64,000 bases of DNA from Niastella sp. (GTDB taxonomy: Bacteria; Bacteroidota; Bacteroidia; Chitinophagales; Chitinophagaceae): assembly GCA_017744515.1 (NCBI GenBank), contig JAGIBF010000024.1, forward strand, positions 1 to 64,000, written 5' to 3'. The notes below the pieces were generated by a model that had not been told where the DNA came from, did no database searches, and saw only the letters and a list, made by a program, of their open reading frames with translations. The translations under genes were made by a program, and so were the position numbers. Numbering within the stretch: the stretch's first letter is position 1; each line of letters starts with the position of its first letter. Of this stretch, positions 24,951 to 32,715 are shown piece by piece.

Positions 24951-26897
24951 TTACCTTATCAGCATAAAGGTGCCTTTTTTCTCGTGCACCTGTCCGGCAA
25001 AGTCTTTTCCTTTAACCATCCACACATAAGTACCCGTGGGTTGGGGCTGGCCATTGAGGGTACCGTCCCATCCATCTTTTGCACTCGTGCTATTATATAC
25101 CAATTGACCGTAGCGGTTGAAGATGCGGAAGAAGTAGATTTCGGTAATACCCGGGGCTGTTACGCGGAAGCGGTCATTGCGCCTGTCGCCATTGGGCGAA
25201 AACGCATTGGGTACGTAGATAGCCGGACCTTTAAACACCTTGATGTTGATGGTATCCATGCTGGCGCAGCCCATCGGCGTCGAAACCGTGAGTACATAGG
25301 AAGTGCTTTTTTTGATCAGCGCCACCGGGTTGGCGATGTTGGGATCGCTTAGTCCATCCGGCGGCGACCAACTATAGAATATGCCGCCCGATCCGTTCAA
25401 AGGCAATGGCTGGTTATCGGTAACCAGGGTATCATTACCCGCAAAGGCGTGGGTTTCATAAATATTGATCGTTTCATTGATCGTATCGGAATAACAGCCG
25501 TTATCGGCCACCGCATATAGCTTCACATAAAAGGGGCCACCTTTTGCATAGGAATGGTAAATGCTGGACGAGCTATCCCTGGTGCCATCGCCCGGTGACC
25601 AATACCATTGCCGTACAGGAATGGCAGGAGAAAGGTTGATCCCCGTAAACAGCACCGGCACGCGGAAACAGGTATCGGAGAAAGTCATATCCACCTGCGG
25701 TGAAGCTGACATCTGCAATGGCTGGCTTACAGGATCAGATACACACCCCTCTTTCGATCTCACCTGCAACTGAATCGTATGCTGCCCCAACGTAAAAGGT
25801 TGTTGATAACCCGGACTGGTATTGGTTACTACTGTTTGACCATTATCGATGTTCCAGTTCCAGCTATTGATGCTGCCATAGTCTACTTTGGATGCATCCT
25901 TCAATGCTATTATTTGCTCATTACAGTATGGCGGCGGAGGCAATTCAAATTCAGCCACCGGCTTTGAGCCTACTATGATCTTCTGTTTAAACGTATCGGA
26001 CACACAGCCGTTATTGCCAAGGATATTCAGCTTCACTTCATAATTGCCCGGCGCAGGGTATACGTGAGGAGGAGGTGTTTGTACATCAGCCGTAGTGCCA
26101 TCACCAAAATCCCAAAACCATTTTACAATGGTGCCAAAGGATGCAGAGTTATCGCTGAACTGTATAGGCGTAGGAAAGCAGGTGAGCTGATTGGCGCCGA
26201 GCGCAAACCCCGGGTTGAGTGATGTACAGAAACGCTGGCGGTTATAAGAACCACCTGTACCAGCCGTGAACCCCCAGAATACAAGCGGATTATTGCTGAA
26301 TACGTTTGGTACCAGGTCGATGATGGCCTGCACCCTATCGACGCCATCTATCTGCGCCGACAATGTTTTGGTGGTGGCGTTCCATATTACCCGGAAAGTA
26401 TGCCATTGCCCATCTTCTATATTATCTCTGCCGGAGATAGCAGAAACAGGGCCGGCCAGGTTATTGGCCGAGGTATGGTTCATATCTCCATCGCGGTTGA
26501 TAGAAATATGATCATAGGCAGGATCATTGTGGTTACCATTTTGCCAGGTATCGATGGGAATACCAATGGAAGGCGTAACACCGCCAAAGCCCATCCCCTC
26601 TCCGGTGGTACCTACGCTGATATCGATGTTTTGCAGCACGAATACCATCCCGTCGGCCCCATCCGCATCGCGGGAGCCGAGGTTGATGTTGAACTTATAA
26701 TCGAAGGATTGAGTGAGGTCTATTTTATTCTTGTTCCAGACGGAGCCGGATTGCGTAGTCTGTTCGTTGGTAAGTGTATAACAGTTGCAGTTTTCGCTAA
26801 ACGCAGACCCATTGGTATGATAAGGATTGACAGGTTGCGCCATCAGCACATTACTGAAGCATAGCAATAGCAACGCATATAGCAGTCGAGACCTCAT
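24951..26897 (-). CDS. T9SS cargo: L-type lectin, PKD repeats and gliding-motility C-terminal domain
   Basis: A 648-residue secreted protein. The signal peptide is MRSRLLYALLLLCFSNVLMAQ. Residues about 22-232 form an L-type (legume-like) lectin domain (DADGADGMVFVLQNID, then GMGFGGVTPSIGIPIDTW and the ligand-loop region AYDHISINRDGDMNHT). At least two PKD-like domains follow (VKWFWDFGDGTTADVQ; VRQWYWSPGDGTRDSS). The C-terminus is a type B T9SS sorting domain (IYVPNAFSPNGDRRNDRFRV ... GTYVWMVKGKDF). It should be exported by T9SS and attached or released at the surface, probably binding glycans. The lectin assignment is from sequence style. Confidence 0.88.
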   Translation of the reverse strand: MRSRLLYALLLLCFSNVLMAQPVNPYHTNGSAFSENCNCYTLTNEQTTQSGSVWNKNKIDLTQSFDYKFNINLGSRDADGADGMVFVLQNIDISVGTTGEGMGFGGVTPSIGIPIDTWQNGNHNDPAYDHISINRDGDMNHTSANNLAGPVSAISGRDNIEDGQWHTFRVIWNATTKTLSAQIDGVDRVQAIIDLVPNVFSNNPLVFWGFTAGTGGSYNRQRFCTSLNPGFALGANQLTCFPTPIQFSDNSASFGTIVKWFWDFGDGTTADVQTPPPHVYPAPGNYEVKLNILGNNGCVSDTFKQKIIVGSKPVAEFELPPPPYCNEQIIALKDASKVDYGSINSWNWNIDNGQTVVTNTSPGYQQPFTLGQHTIQLQVRSKEGCVSDPVSQPLQMSASPQVDMTFSDTCFRVPVLFTGINLSPAIPVRQWYWSPGDGTRDSSSSIYHSYAKGGPFYVKLYAVADNGCYSDTINETINIYETHAFAGNDTLVTDNQPLPLNGSGGIFYSWSPPDGLSDPNIANPVALIKKSTSYVLTVSTPMGCASMDTINIKVFKGPAIYVPNAFSPNGDRRNDRFRVTAPGITEIYFFRIFNRYGQLVYNSTSAKDGWDGTLNGQPQPTGTYVWMVKGKDFAGQVHEKKGTFMLIR

Positions 26898-26959
26898 ATA
26901 GCAGTTATTCCCCCGAACAGATTAGTGTTAAATTACATTCATGTGCCCTGACATAAAGA

Positions 26960-26995
26960 AAACACGGCCTGTCCAGTAACGATCAGACCGTGTTT
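26960..26995. terminator. Bidirectional-looking intrinsic terminator
   Basis: AAACACGGCCTG pairs with CAGACCGTGTTT (12 bp with one G-U or A-C position depending on strand), and both flanks are A/T rich. It separates the 68-residue gene (27100-27306) from the lectin gene on the minus strand. Confidence 0.75.
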
Positions 26996-27099
26996 CTTTT
27001 TCGATCATTCACCGCTTTTACACGGTATCATGATCTTAGTAAGCCAAAAACTTATATACTACATACAGCTACCCGCCCAATGGCGGCATAACCGGTTAG

Positions 27100-27306
27100 T
27101 TATTCCCAACCTTGTTTTGCTACACCAGCTTTAATGGCAGCCAGTGCTTTTTCCTCACCCAGCAGGGTAGTCAGCTTGTTACCTTTACCATCGTGTCCTT
27201 GTGCCATATAAGCCCCTTTCGCGGTTTTGGTGATCACTGCATCCTGAATAGGAACTCCTTTCTCTTTGGTCTTAACATTGTATGCGGTCAATTGTACATC
27301 TGCCAT
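27100..27306 (-). CDS. Small conserved hypothetical protein (68 residues)
   Basis: A short soluble protein beginning MADVQLTAYNVKTKEKGVPI, with no signal peptide and no cysteine. Its sequence is typical of small conserved Bacteroidota proteins of unknown role. Coding is supported by an ATG start, balanced composition and an independent terminator downstream. It is monocistronic. No function is proposed. Confidence 0.7.
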   Translation of the reverse strand: MADVQLTAYNVKTKEKGVPIQDAVITKTAKGAYMAQGHDGKGNKLTTLLGEEKALAAIKAGVAKQGWE

Positions 27307-27514
27307 AATAAAAACATTTATCGGTTAGTAAAATAAACTTATCTCTTCAAAAATGTGACCGGTTTGGGCTTAAAAGATCGATAAATATACAGCTTTTTAT
27401 AATAAAGGCTTATATGTGTTGATTATCAATCATTTGAAATAAACATCCGCTTTCTGCTGTTTTTCCTGTGAAAGGTTTATTTTGATGCATCATAAGTCAA
27501 AACAACCCACCGAC

Positions 27515-29209
27515 ATGAAAAACGTTATCCTGCAACTGTTGGCTGTGGCAGCTCCCTTCCTCCTTTTTGCCCAGCCCCAAAAGTCCCTGAACGCTTTCAG
27601 CAAGATAAGCCTGGCCGAAAAACCATTTACTGTTACAGGTACTTTTGTGGGATATAACCCTTCAGTTGATTCGTTCCAGTTCTGCAAGGTCGTTTATAAT
27701 CACCTGTACAAAGATGACCAGCAAAACCATGTGGGTGAAGTTGATAAAAATGGCAAGTTCAGCATTACTTTTCCCCTCAACCGTCCGCAGGAGATCATGT
27801 TCCTCTTTGGCGAAGAGCTGGTCATGTTCTACGCAGTACCCGGCAGCTCACTGGATATTCAGCTTGACCTTGCCGGGTTTAAAACACTTGCCAAACTGCC
27901 TTACGTTGAACAACTCAAGCAGCGTGAACCTATGGCCTTTGCCGGCCAGTATGCACAACTCAATAAGGACTATAATGCTTTCAGACCAATCCTCAATTCA
28001 ATCCTGAGTTATAAAGTCCATTATGATCTTATAGACTCACTGGATCAAATGGCCTATAAACAATACCGCCTCGACGTCATGGATCGTATGTTGCAGGCGC
28101 TTGCCAGCTTCAACGGGAAGAACAATACCAGTTCAGAGTTCCGGCAGTTGATGACGCAGTATATCCGCTACTATGCCGCCGAAGACCTGCTTCGTTACCG
28201 CTGGATGCACGGCATGGTAAAAACACGGCGGCCAGTGGAGAAGCTGACACCGGAGTACCTTAGCTTTTTAGAAACGATGCCAGTAGACAATGAAGAAGCG
28301 GTGATCACGGAGACCTATAGTAACTTTTTAAGGGAATATGCCAGCTTATACAAAGCACAAATGCTCACCGCCATGACGACTGTAGACAACCATTATTTCA
28401 TTGTTTACCTGAGGCAGTATGATACTCCGGTCTCCACAGAAGAACAGCAGGCAGCAGAGATGCCGCCTGCCAACAGAAATGCGGCCCAGCAACAGCTGGT
28501 CGATTCATTTAATAAAAGACATAGTGCAGCCAGAAGCGAACTGATCGGTAGGCTGAACTTTAAACATTCGATGGACTCTTTAGCATTGTTTGTACGACGT
28601 GGAGTATCCAAAGACCTTTTGTCGGCAAGGATTACAGCGAGCTATTTAAACAGCTACCGCACTCCACTTACCGAAAATGAAATGAATAAAATATCCGGTG
28701 AGCTGACCAATGCGGATGTACAGGCCCAAATTGCACGGGACAATCAACGCTTACGCGATGTGCTGGCAGGCAAAATGAGCAATGCCACTCACGTACGCAC
28801 TGCCCTGCAGGTAAGCAGCGATAAGTTCTTTGATGAACTGATGAAACCCTACAAAGGAAAAGTAGTCTATATCGATTTCTGGGCGCCCTGGTGCGGCCCC
28901 TGCATGGGCGAAATGCCTGATTCGAAGGAATTACAAAAAGAACTCGCAGGCAAGGATGTGGTATTTCTTTACATCGGCATCAGCTGTACCAAACAATCGT
29001 GGGAAAATACCATCAAGGACAAGGGCATAGAAGGAGAACATTACTTTGCCAATGACAGAGATGGCAAACTGCTATCCGAGAAGTTCAACATCTCAGGCAT
29101 TCCACATTATGTGCTGGTAGATAAAACGGGTAAAGTGGCCGATGATCGCGCCATGCGACCCAGTGATAAAACAAAGCTGCTGAGAAAGATCAATGGATTG
29201 TTGAAGTAA
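27515..29209 (+). CDS. TlpA-like thioredoxin-domain protein
   Basis: A 564-residue exported protein. From the ATG at 27515 it has a signal peptide (MKNVILQLLAVAAPFLLFAQ). Residues about 25-430 form a helical/mixed region of the kind found ahead of TlpA domains in Bacteroidota. A C-terminal thioredoxin fold follows, with FWAPWCGPCMGEMPDSKELQ; the redox pair is C460/C463, and the cis-Pro region is SGIPHYVLVDKTGKV. It should act as a periplasmic disulfide reductase or thiol exchanger. The longer start at 27482 places 11 charged residues before the signal peptide and is less likely. Confidence 0.9.
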   Translation: MKNVILQLLAVAAPFLLFAQPQKSLNAFSKISLAEKPFTVTGTFVGYNPSVDSFQFCKVVYNHLYKDDQQNHVGEVDKNGKFSITFPLNRPQEIMFLFGEELVMFYAVPGSSLDIQLDLAGFKTLAKLPYVEQLKQREPMAFAGQYAQLNKDYNAFRPILNSILSYKVHYDLIDSLDQMAYKQYRLDVMDRMLQALASFNGKNNTSSEFRQLMTQYIRYYAAEDLLRYRWMHGMVKTRRPVEKLTPEYLSFLETMPVDNEEAVITETYSNFLREYASLYKAQMLTAMTTVDNHYFIVYLRQYDTPVSTEEQQAAEMPPANRNAAQQQLVDSFNKRHSAARSELIGRLNFKHSMDSLALFVRRGVSKDLLSARITASYLNSYRTPLTENEMNKISGELTNADVQAQIARDNQRLRDVLAGKMSNATHVRTALQVSSDKFFDELMKPYKGKVVYIDFWAPWCGPCMGEMPDSKELQKELAGKDVVFLYIGISCTKQSWENTIKDKGIEGEHYFANDRDGKLLSEKFNISGIPHYVLVDKTGKVADDRAMRPSDKTKLLRKINGLLK

Positions 29210-29334
29210 ATTGGAGAATTTGGCAATTTGAAGATTTGAAAATGCCGCTATTCGACATCTATGACGAATAGCGGCATTCTTTTATACTGTTTTTAATTAT
29301 CAAATTTTCAAATCATCACATCACCAAATTAGCG
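29208..29334. repeat. Octamer arrays (CAATTTGA family) flanking a terminator
   Basis: The left array (29208-29239) has four 8-bp units such as CAATTTGA and AGATTTGA. The right array (29295-29334) has five units such as AATTTTCA and AATCATCA, in the opposite orientation. The intrinsic terminator at 29241-29278 sits between them. The element spans the full gap between two convergent genes and contributes to both stop codons. Confidence 0.8.
29241..29283. terminator. Intrinsic terminator between convergent genes
   Basis: AATGCCGCTATTCG pairs perfectly with CGAATAGCGGCATT (14 bp) around a 10-base loop, with T-rich sequence on the plus strand and T-rich sequence on the minus strand. It serves the TlpA-like gene and probably the M28 peptidase gene. 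Confidence 0.88.
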
Positions 29335-30609
29335 CAAAGTGCTGGCATCTACGCGTGATGGCGTATCCTTGCCAGCCACAATGGAAGTCGAGCTGATGGC
29401 AATCGCCTTGATGATCTCTGTCATATTCTTCATATCCAGTGTCTCGAATTCATCATCGAGGGTATGATAGAATTTTTCACTATCCATTTTAGAAGTAGAG
29501 ATCGTGTGTGCCGGAACTCCAAGACGTGCCAGCGTTGCATTGTCCGACCGGTAGAACAATTGCTGCTGAGGATAAGGGTCAGGATAGAACTTAAAGTTGG
29601 AGCCTTCGAGGTTCTTCTCCAGGATCTTTCCCATGTCACTCTTTTCGTATCCGGTGATGAATGCAGAATTGTTACCCCATTTGCTATCGGTACCAATCAT
29701 TTCGATGTTGAACATCGCCATTACTTTGGCGGGATCATATTGCTCTGAAAAGTATTTCGAACCAAAACCGCCGGACTCTTCCGCAGTAAAGGCGGCAAAT
29801 ATGATGGTGCGCTCATTATTCTTTTGCCGGGCAAAGTAATGCGCCAGCATGATCACCGCTGTGGTTCCGGCAGCATCGTCGTTGGCTCCATTATAAATAG
29901 AGTCTTGTGCCGCATTGGGTTTTCCGATACCAAGGTGATCATAGTGACCGGAGAAGATCACGTATTCCTTCTTCTTGCTTTTGCCGGGCAGTATGCCTAC
30001 CACATTTTTTAGCGGCATATTGGTCACTTCCTGATTGAACTCGATAGCATAAGTGGCAGGCTCTTCTACAGTAAGCACACCTATGATACTGGCCGTGGGC
30101 GGAAAAGAAGCAGAACGGCGCTTCAGGTTATTGAACATGCTCCTGGCGGCGGTGTCCACTACCAATAAGTAATTACCGGATGTTTTTGTCAAGCGGCTAT
30201 ACACAACATACAAGCTGTCTTTGCTTGCCTTGACTATTTTATACTTTGACTTCTGGGTGATTGTCAGCTTTGGCTTTGCGGTTACACCAATGATATCTTT
30301 TTCTTCTAACGGTTTACCATTGAGGGTACCGGACGCCGACAGGAATTTTGTGCGCAGCATGCCAAACTCCTGCAGGTACGACCCACGCTTTACAGGCTTC
30401 AGGCCCGCCTTCTTGAATTCGGAAGCAATGAAATCTGCCGCTTTGTCGATGCCAGGCGTAAATGGTTTACGGCCTCCCATATCGTCGGCAGACAATATGC
30501 GCTCCACGCGTGCTACTTCCGTTTCATTGATGATCTGATCGATGGATTGCGAATAACCAAGATGACCCATAGCAATAAGGGCCGCAGGTAATAGTAGTTT
30601 CTTAATCAT
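29329..30609 (-). CDS. M28-family zinc metallopeptidase
   Basis: A 426-residue exported aminopeptidase-like enzyme. The signal peptide is MIKKLLLPAALIAMGHLGYSQ. A PA-like insert spans about residues 100-200. The M28 catalytic domain carries the zinc and catalytic residues H222 (FSGHYDHLG), D244 (GANDDAAGTTA), E277/E278 (AFTAEESGGFG) and D308 (EMIGTD), with a late His in GVPAHTIS. It should act in the periplasm or outside the cell, removing N-terminal amino acids from peptides. It lies 37 bp downstream of the LytTR regulator gene on the same strand and may be cotranscribed. Confidence 0.93.
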   Translation of the reverse strand: MIKKLLLPAALIAMGHLGYSQSIDQIINETEVARVERILSADDMGGRKPFTPGIDKAADFIASEFKKAGLKPVKRGSYLQEFGMLRTKFLSASGTLNGKPLEEKDIIGVTAKPKLTITQKSKYKIVKASKDSLYVVYSRLTKTSGNYLLVVDTAARSMFNNLKRRSASFPPTASIIGVLTVEEPATYAIEFNQEVTNMPLKNVVGILPGKSKKKEYVIFSGHYDHLGIGKPNAAQDSIYNGANDDAAGTTAVIMLAHYFARQKNNERTIIFAAFTAEESGGFGSKYFSEQYDPAKVMAMFNIEMIGTDSKWGNNSAFITGYEKSDMGKILEKNLEGSNFKFYPDPYPQQQLFYRSDNATLARLGVPAHTISTSKMDSEKFYHTLDDEFETLDMKNMTEIIKAIAISSTSIVAGKDTPSRVDASTLR

Positions 30610-30646
30610 GCAGTAAATATAGGCGTTAAGGTGTATGCAGCAGGGA

Positions 30647-31381
30647 TTACAGGCTCATCATTTCTTTGAACTTCACAGTCTGCCTGCGACTTACCTCGAT
30701 CTTTTCACCGCCCTTCAATTCCAACAGCAGGCCGCCATTGAAATAAGGTTCAATTTTATCGATGAGGCGAAGGTTGACAATATGTTTGCGGTTGGCCCGG
30801 AAGAAGGTTTTTTCATCCAGCCTTTCCTCGAGCGCATTGAGCGATTTCAAAATGAGTGGCTTGTTGGGGCCAAAATATACTTTAGCATAGTTGCCCACAC
30901 TTTCAAACAGGCGGATATCCGACAGCTTCACAAACCAGCAGCGCTCTCCATCTTTCACAAACACCTGGTCGCTTTCACTCAAGATAGAGCGGTTCACATT
31001 CAAGGGGATGGGACTGGCGTCTCCGCGCTCGTCCTGCATGTGCAGTTTCTGAATAGCATCGGCCAGCCGCTTGGGCTCCACAGGCTTCAGCAGATAATCC
31101 AGTGCATTCACCTCGAAAGCTTTCAGTGCATATTCATCGTAAGCGGTAGTAAAGATCACATTGGGCGTTCTGTCCAGCTCAGACAGCATATCGAAACCTG
31201 TTTTGCCAGGCATTTGAATATCCAGGAATACGAGGTCCGGATTAATATGTTCGATCTTCTCGATACCCTCTCCCGCATTAGCTGCCTCTGCCACGACTTC
31301 GATCTCGGGAAACTCCATCAACAGCTTTTTCAGTTCATTCCTTGCCAGTCGTTCGTCGTCGATAATAATCGCTTTGATCAT
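30647..31381 (-). CDS. LytTR-family response regulator
   Basis: A 244-residue regulator. The receiver domain (residues 1-120) has the acidic pair DD (8-9), the phosphorylation site D54 (LVFLDIQMPGK) and K in YLLKPVEP. A LytTR DNA-binding domain follows (about 145-242), with DQVFVKDGERCWFVKLSDIR and FFRANRKHIVNLRLIDKIEP. It lies 8 bp after the sensor kinase gene and is its cognate partner. Target promoters are unknown; LytTR regulators in Bacteroidota often control envelope or regulatory genes. Confidence 0.94.
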   Translation of the reverse strand: MIKAIIIDDERLARNELKKLLMEFPEIEVVAEAANAGEGIEKIEHINPDLVFLDIQMPGKTGFDMLSELDRTPNVIFTTAYDEYALKAFEVNALDYLLKPVEPKRLADAIQKLHMQDERGDASPIPLNVNRSILSESDQVFVKDGERCWFVKLSDIRLFESVGNYAKVYFGPNKPLILKSLNALEERLDEKTFFRANRKHIVNLRLIDKIEPYFNGGLLLELKGGEKIEVSRRQTVKFKEMMSL

Positions 31382-31389
31382 ACGTCCAT

Positions 31390-32430
31390 TTATTTTATTT
31401 CAACAGGAATTAGCACCCTCGCCTCTACCAATCCATCAACCTGCTTGATCTCAAAGTTAGCTTTTTCACCAAATAATAACTGCAGCCTGTTTTTGGTGCT
31501 GGACAGGCCAAAACCATCGCCGTTCATATGCCCGTTGAGGGAGCCGGAGTTCAGTACAATAAGTTCGTGGAAATCATTCCTGAAGTCGGAAACCACTTTT
31601 ACAATACCACCGCTGATCTGTTTGCCGATGCCATGCTTGATGGCATTCTCCACCAGCGTTTGCAGCATCATGGGCGGCACAGGCTGGTCGAGCGTATCTT
31701 CATCGATCTGGTATTCTATGCGCAGGCGGTCTTCAAAACGGATGTATTCCAGTGCGAGGTAATCCCTTACGATGTTCAGCTCTTTCTCGAAAGGAACTGT
31801 TTCCAGCTTTTCGGCCTGCATGCTGCTGCGCAGGATATTGCTCAATTCGGTGATGGCATTCCTTGCCCGGTTGGGATTCTCGTCGATCAGGGCACGTATG
31901 CTATTGAGGGCATTGAAGATGAAATGCGGATTTATGTGCGACTTGATGGTCTTCAGCTCCAGTGTTTTCACCAGCGCCTCCAACTTTAAAGTATCCACCT
32001 GTTGACGACGGCTTTTCTCGATATAATGATAGAAATAATAAAGCAGCGTCCAGGGGATCATGAAGATACCGATGTTCAATACATTGGCGAAAAGCCGGGT
32101 GGAGAAGTCGAGCTTGTTCTTGTTCTCGAACTTGAAGATCTCGTAGGCGCCCAGCACCAGCAAACCGTACAGGATACTGGTAATGATCACAGCCGCCCCC
32201 AGCCGGGTAGCCATCTTTTCGATGGGCAACAACAGCCAGTTGGTGCGTTTAAGAAACTCCCGCAGTATGTGGGTACTGGCAATACCCGACACTACATAGA
32301 TGAGTATCCGGTACAGGTACGCATTGGATATTTCTTCTTTGAACGTAAAAGCATAAAACAACATGGAAAGACCTACCAGGCCCCAGCCACCTATCTGGCA
32401 AAGCCAGTAATATGAATTTCTTTTCGCCAT
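31390..32430 (-). CDS. LytS-type sensor histidine kinase
   Basis: A 346-residue membrane kinase with four predicted membrane segments in the first 135 residues (GWGLVGLSMLFYAFTF, ILIYVVSGIASTHIL, AAVIITSILYGLLVLGAY, NIGIFMIPWTLLYYFYHY). It has no large periplasmic domain. The phospho-accepting His is H169 in SHINPHFIFNALNSIRAL. An ATP-binding domain follows (MLQTLVENAIKHGIG, GDGFGLSSTKNRLQLLFG). It pairs with the LytTR regulator downstream. The signal is unknown; the membrane helices themselves probably sense it. Confidence 0.93.
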   Translation of the reverse strand: MAKRNSYYWLCQIGGWGLVGLSMLFYAFTFKEEISNAYLYRILIYVVSGIASTHILREFLKRTNWLLLPIEKMATRLGAAVIITSILYGLLVLGAYEIFKFENKNKLDFSTRLFANVLNIGIFMIPWTLLYYFYHYIEKSRRQQVDTLKLEALVKTLELKTIKSHINPHFIFNALNSIRALIDENPNRARNAITELSNILRSSMQAEKLETVPFEKELNIVRDYLALEYIRFEDRLRIEYQIDEDTLDQPVPPMMLQTLVENAIKHGIGKQISGGIVKVVSDFRNDFHELIVLNSGSLNGHMNGDGFGLSSTKNRLQLLFGEKANFEIKQVDGLVEARVLIPVEIK

Positions 32431-32449
32431 CTCAGAATTTGGGTCTTAG

Positions 32450-32457
32450 CAAAACTA
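32450..32457 (-). promoter_or_regulatory. Kinase promoter -7 element TAGTTTTG
   Basis: An exact minus-strand TAnnTTTG match 19 bp upstream of the kinase ATG at 32430. It should drive the kinase-regulator pair and possibly the M28 gene. Confidence 0.6.
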
Positions 32458-32688
32458 TACATTTGGTTAGCCCTCCTATGGTATTTTGGATATATGGCTT
32501 AAAAGCCGGGCTATCGGCAGGCCCATTATACCCACTTTCCTGTACAAAAGCCGCCATTCAATTAATAATCAACAGAATACATAAATACCCGGGGAATAAA
32601 GTAGCCTTTGCCTGTGATGGCGCCAGCCCACGGAGGCAGGTTACCCGCCACAAAAGCCGGAAACCCTGAATTTCAAGCCATAAAGTAG

Positions 32689-32696
32689 TACTTTTG
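32689..32696 (+). promoter_or_regulatory. dxs promoter -7 element TACTTTTG
   Basis: An exact TAnnTTTG match 19 bp before the dxs ATG at 32716. Confidence 0.6.
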
Positions 32697-32715
32697 ATCC
32701 ATAAATTTTCTCCCG

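Noticed and set aside
30635-31762. A 375-codon plus-strand frame opposite the LytTR regulator and kinase
   Set aside because: The minus-strand genes have clear motifs; the antisense product matches nothing recognisable.
32590-32670. A GC-rich stretch upstream of dxs that could be a riboswitch
   Set aside because: I could not match it to the TPP, cobalamin or SAM consensus motifs.
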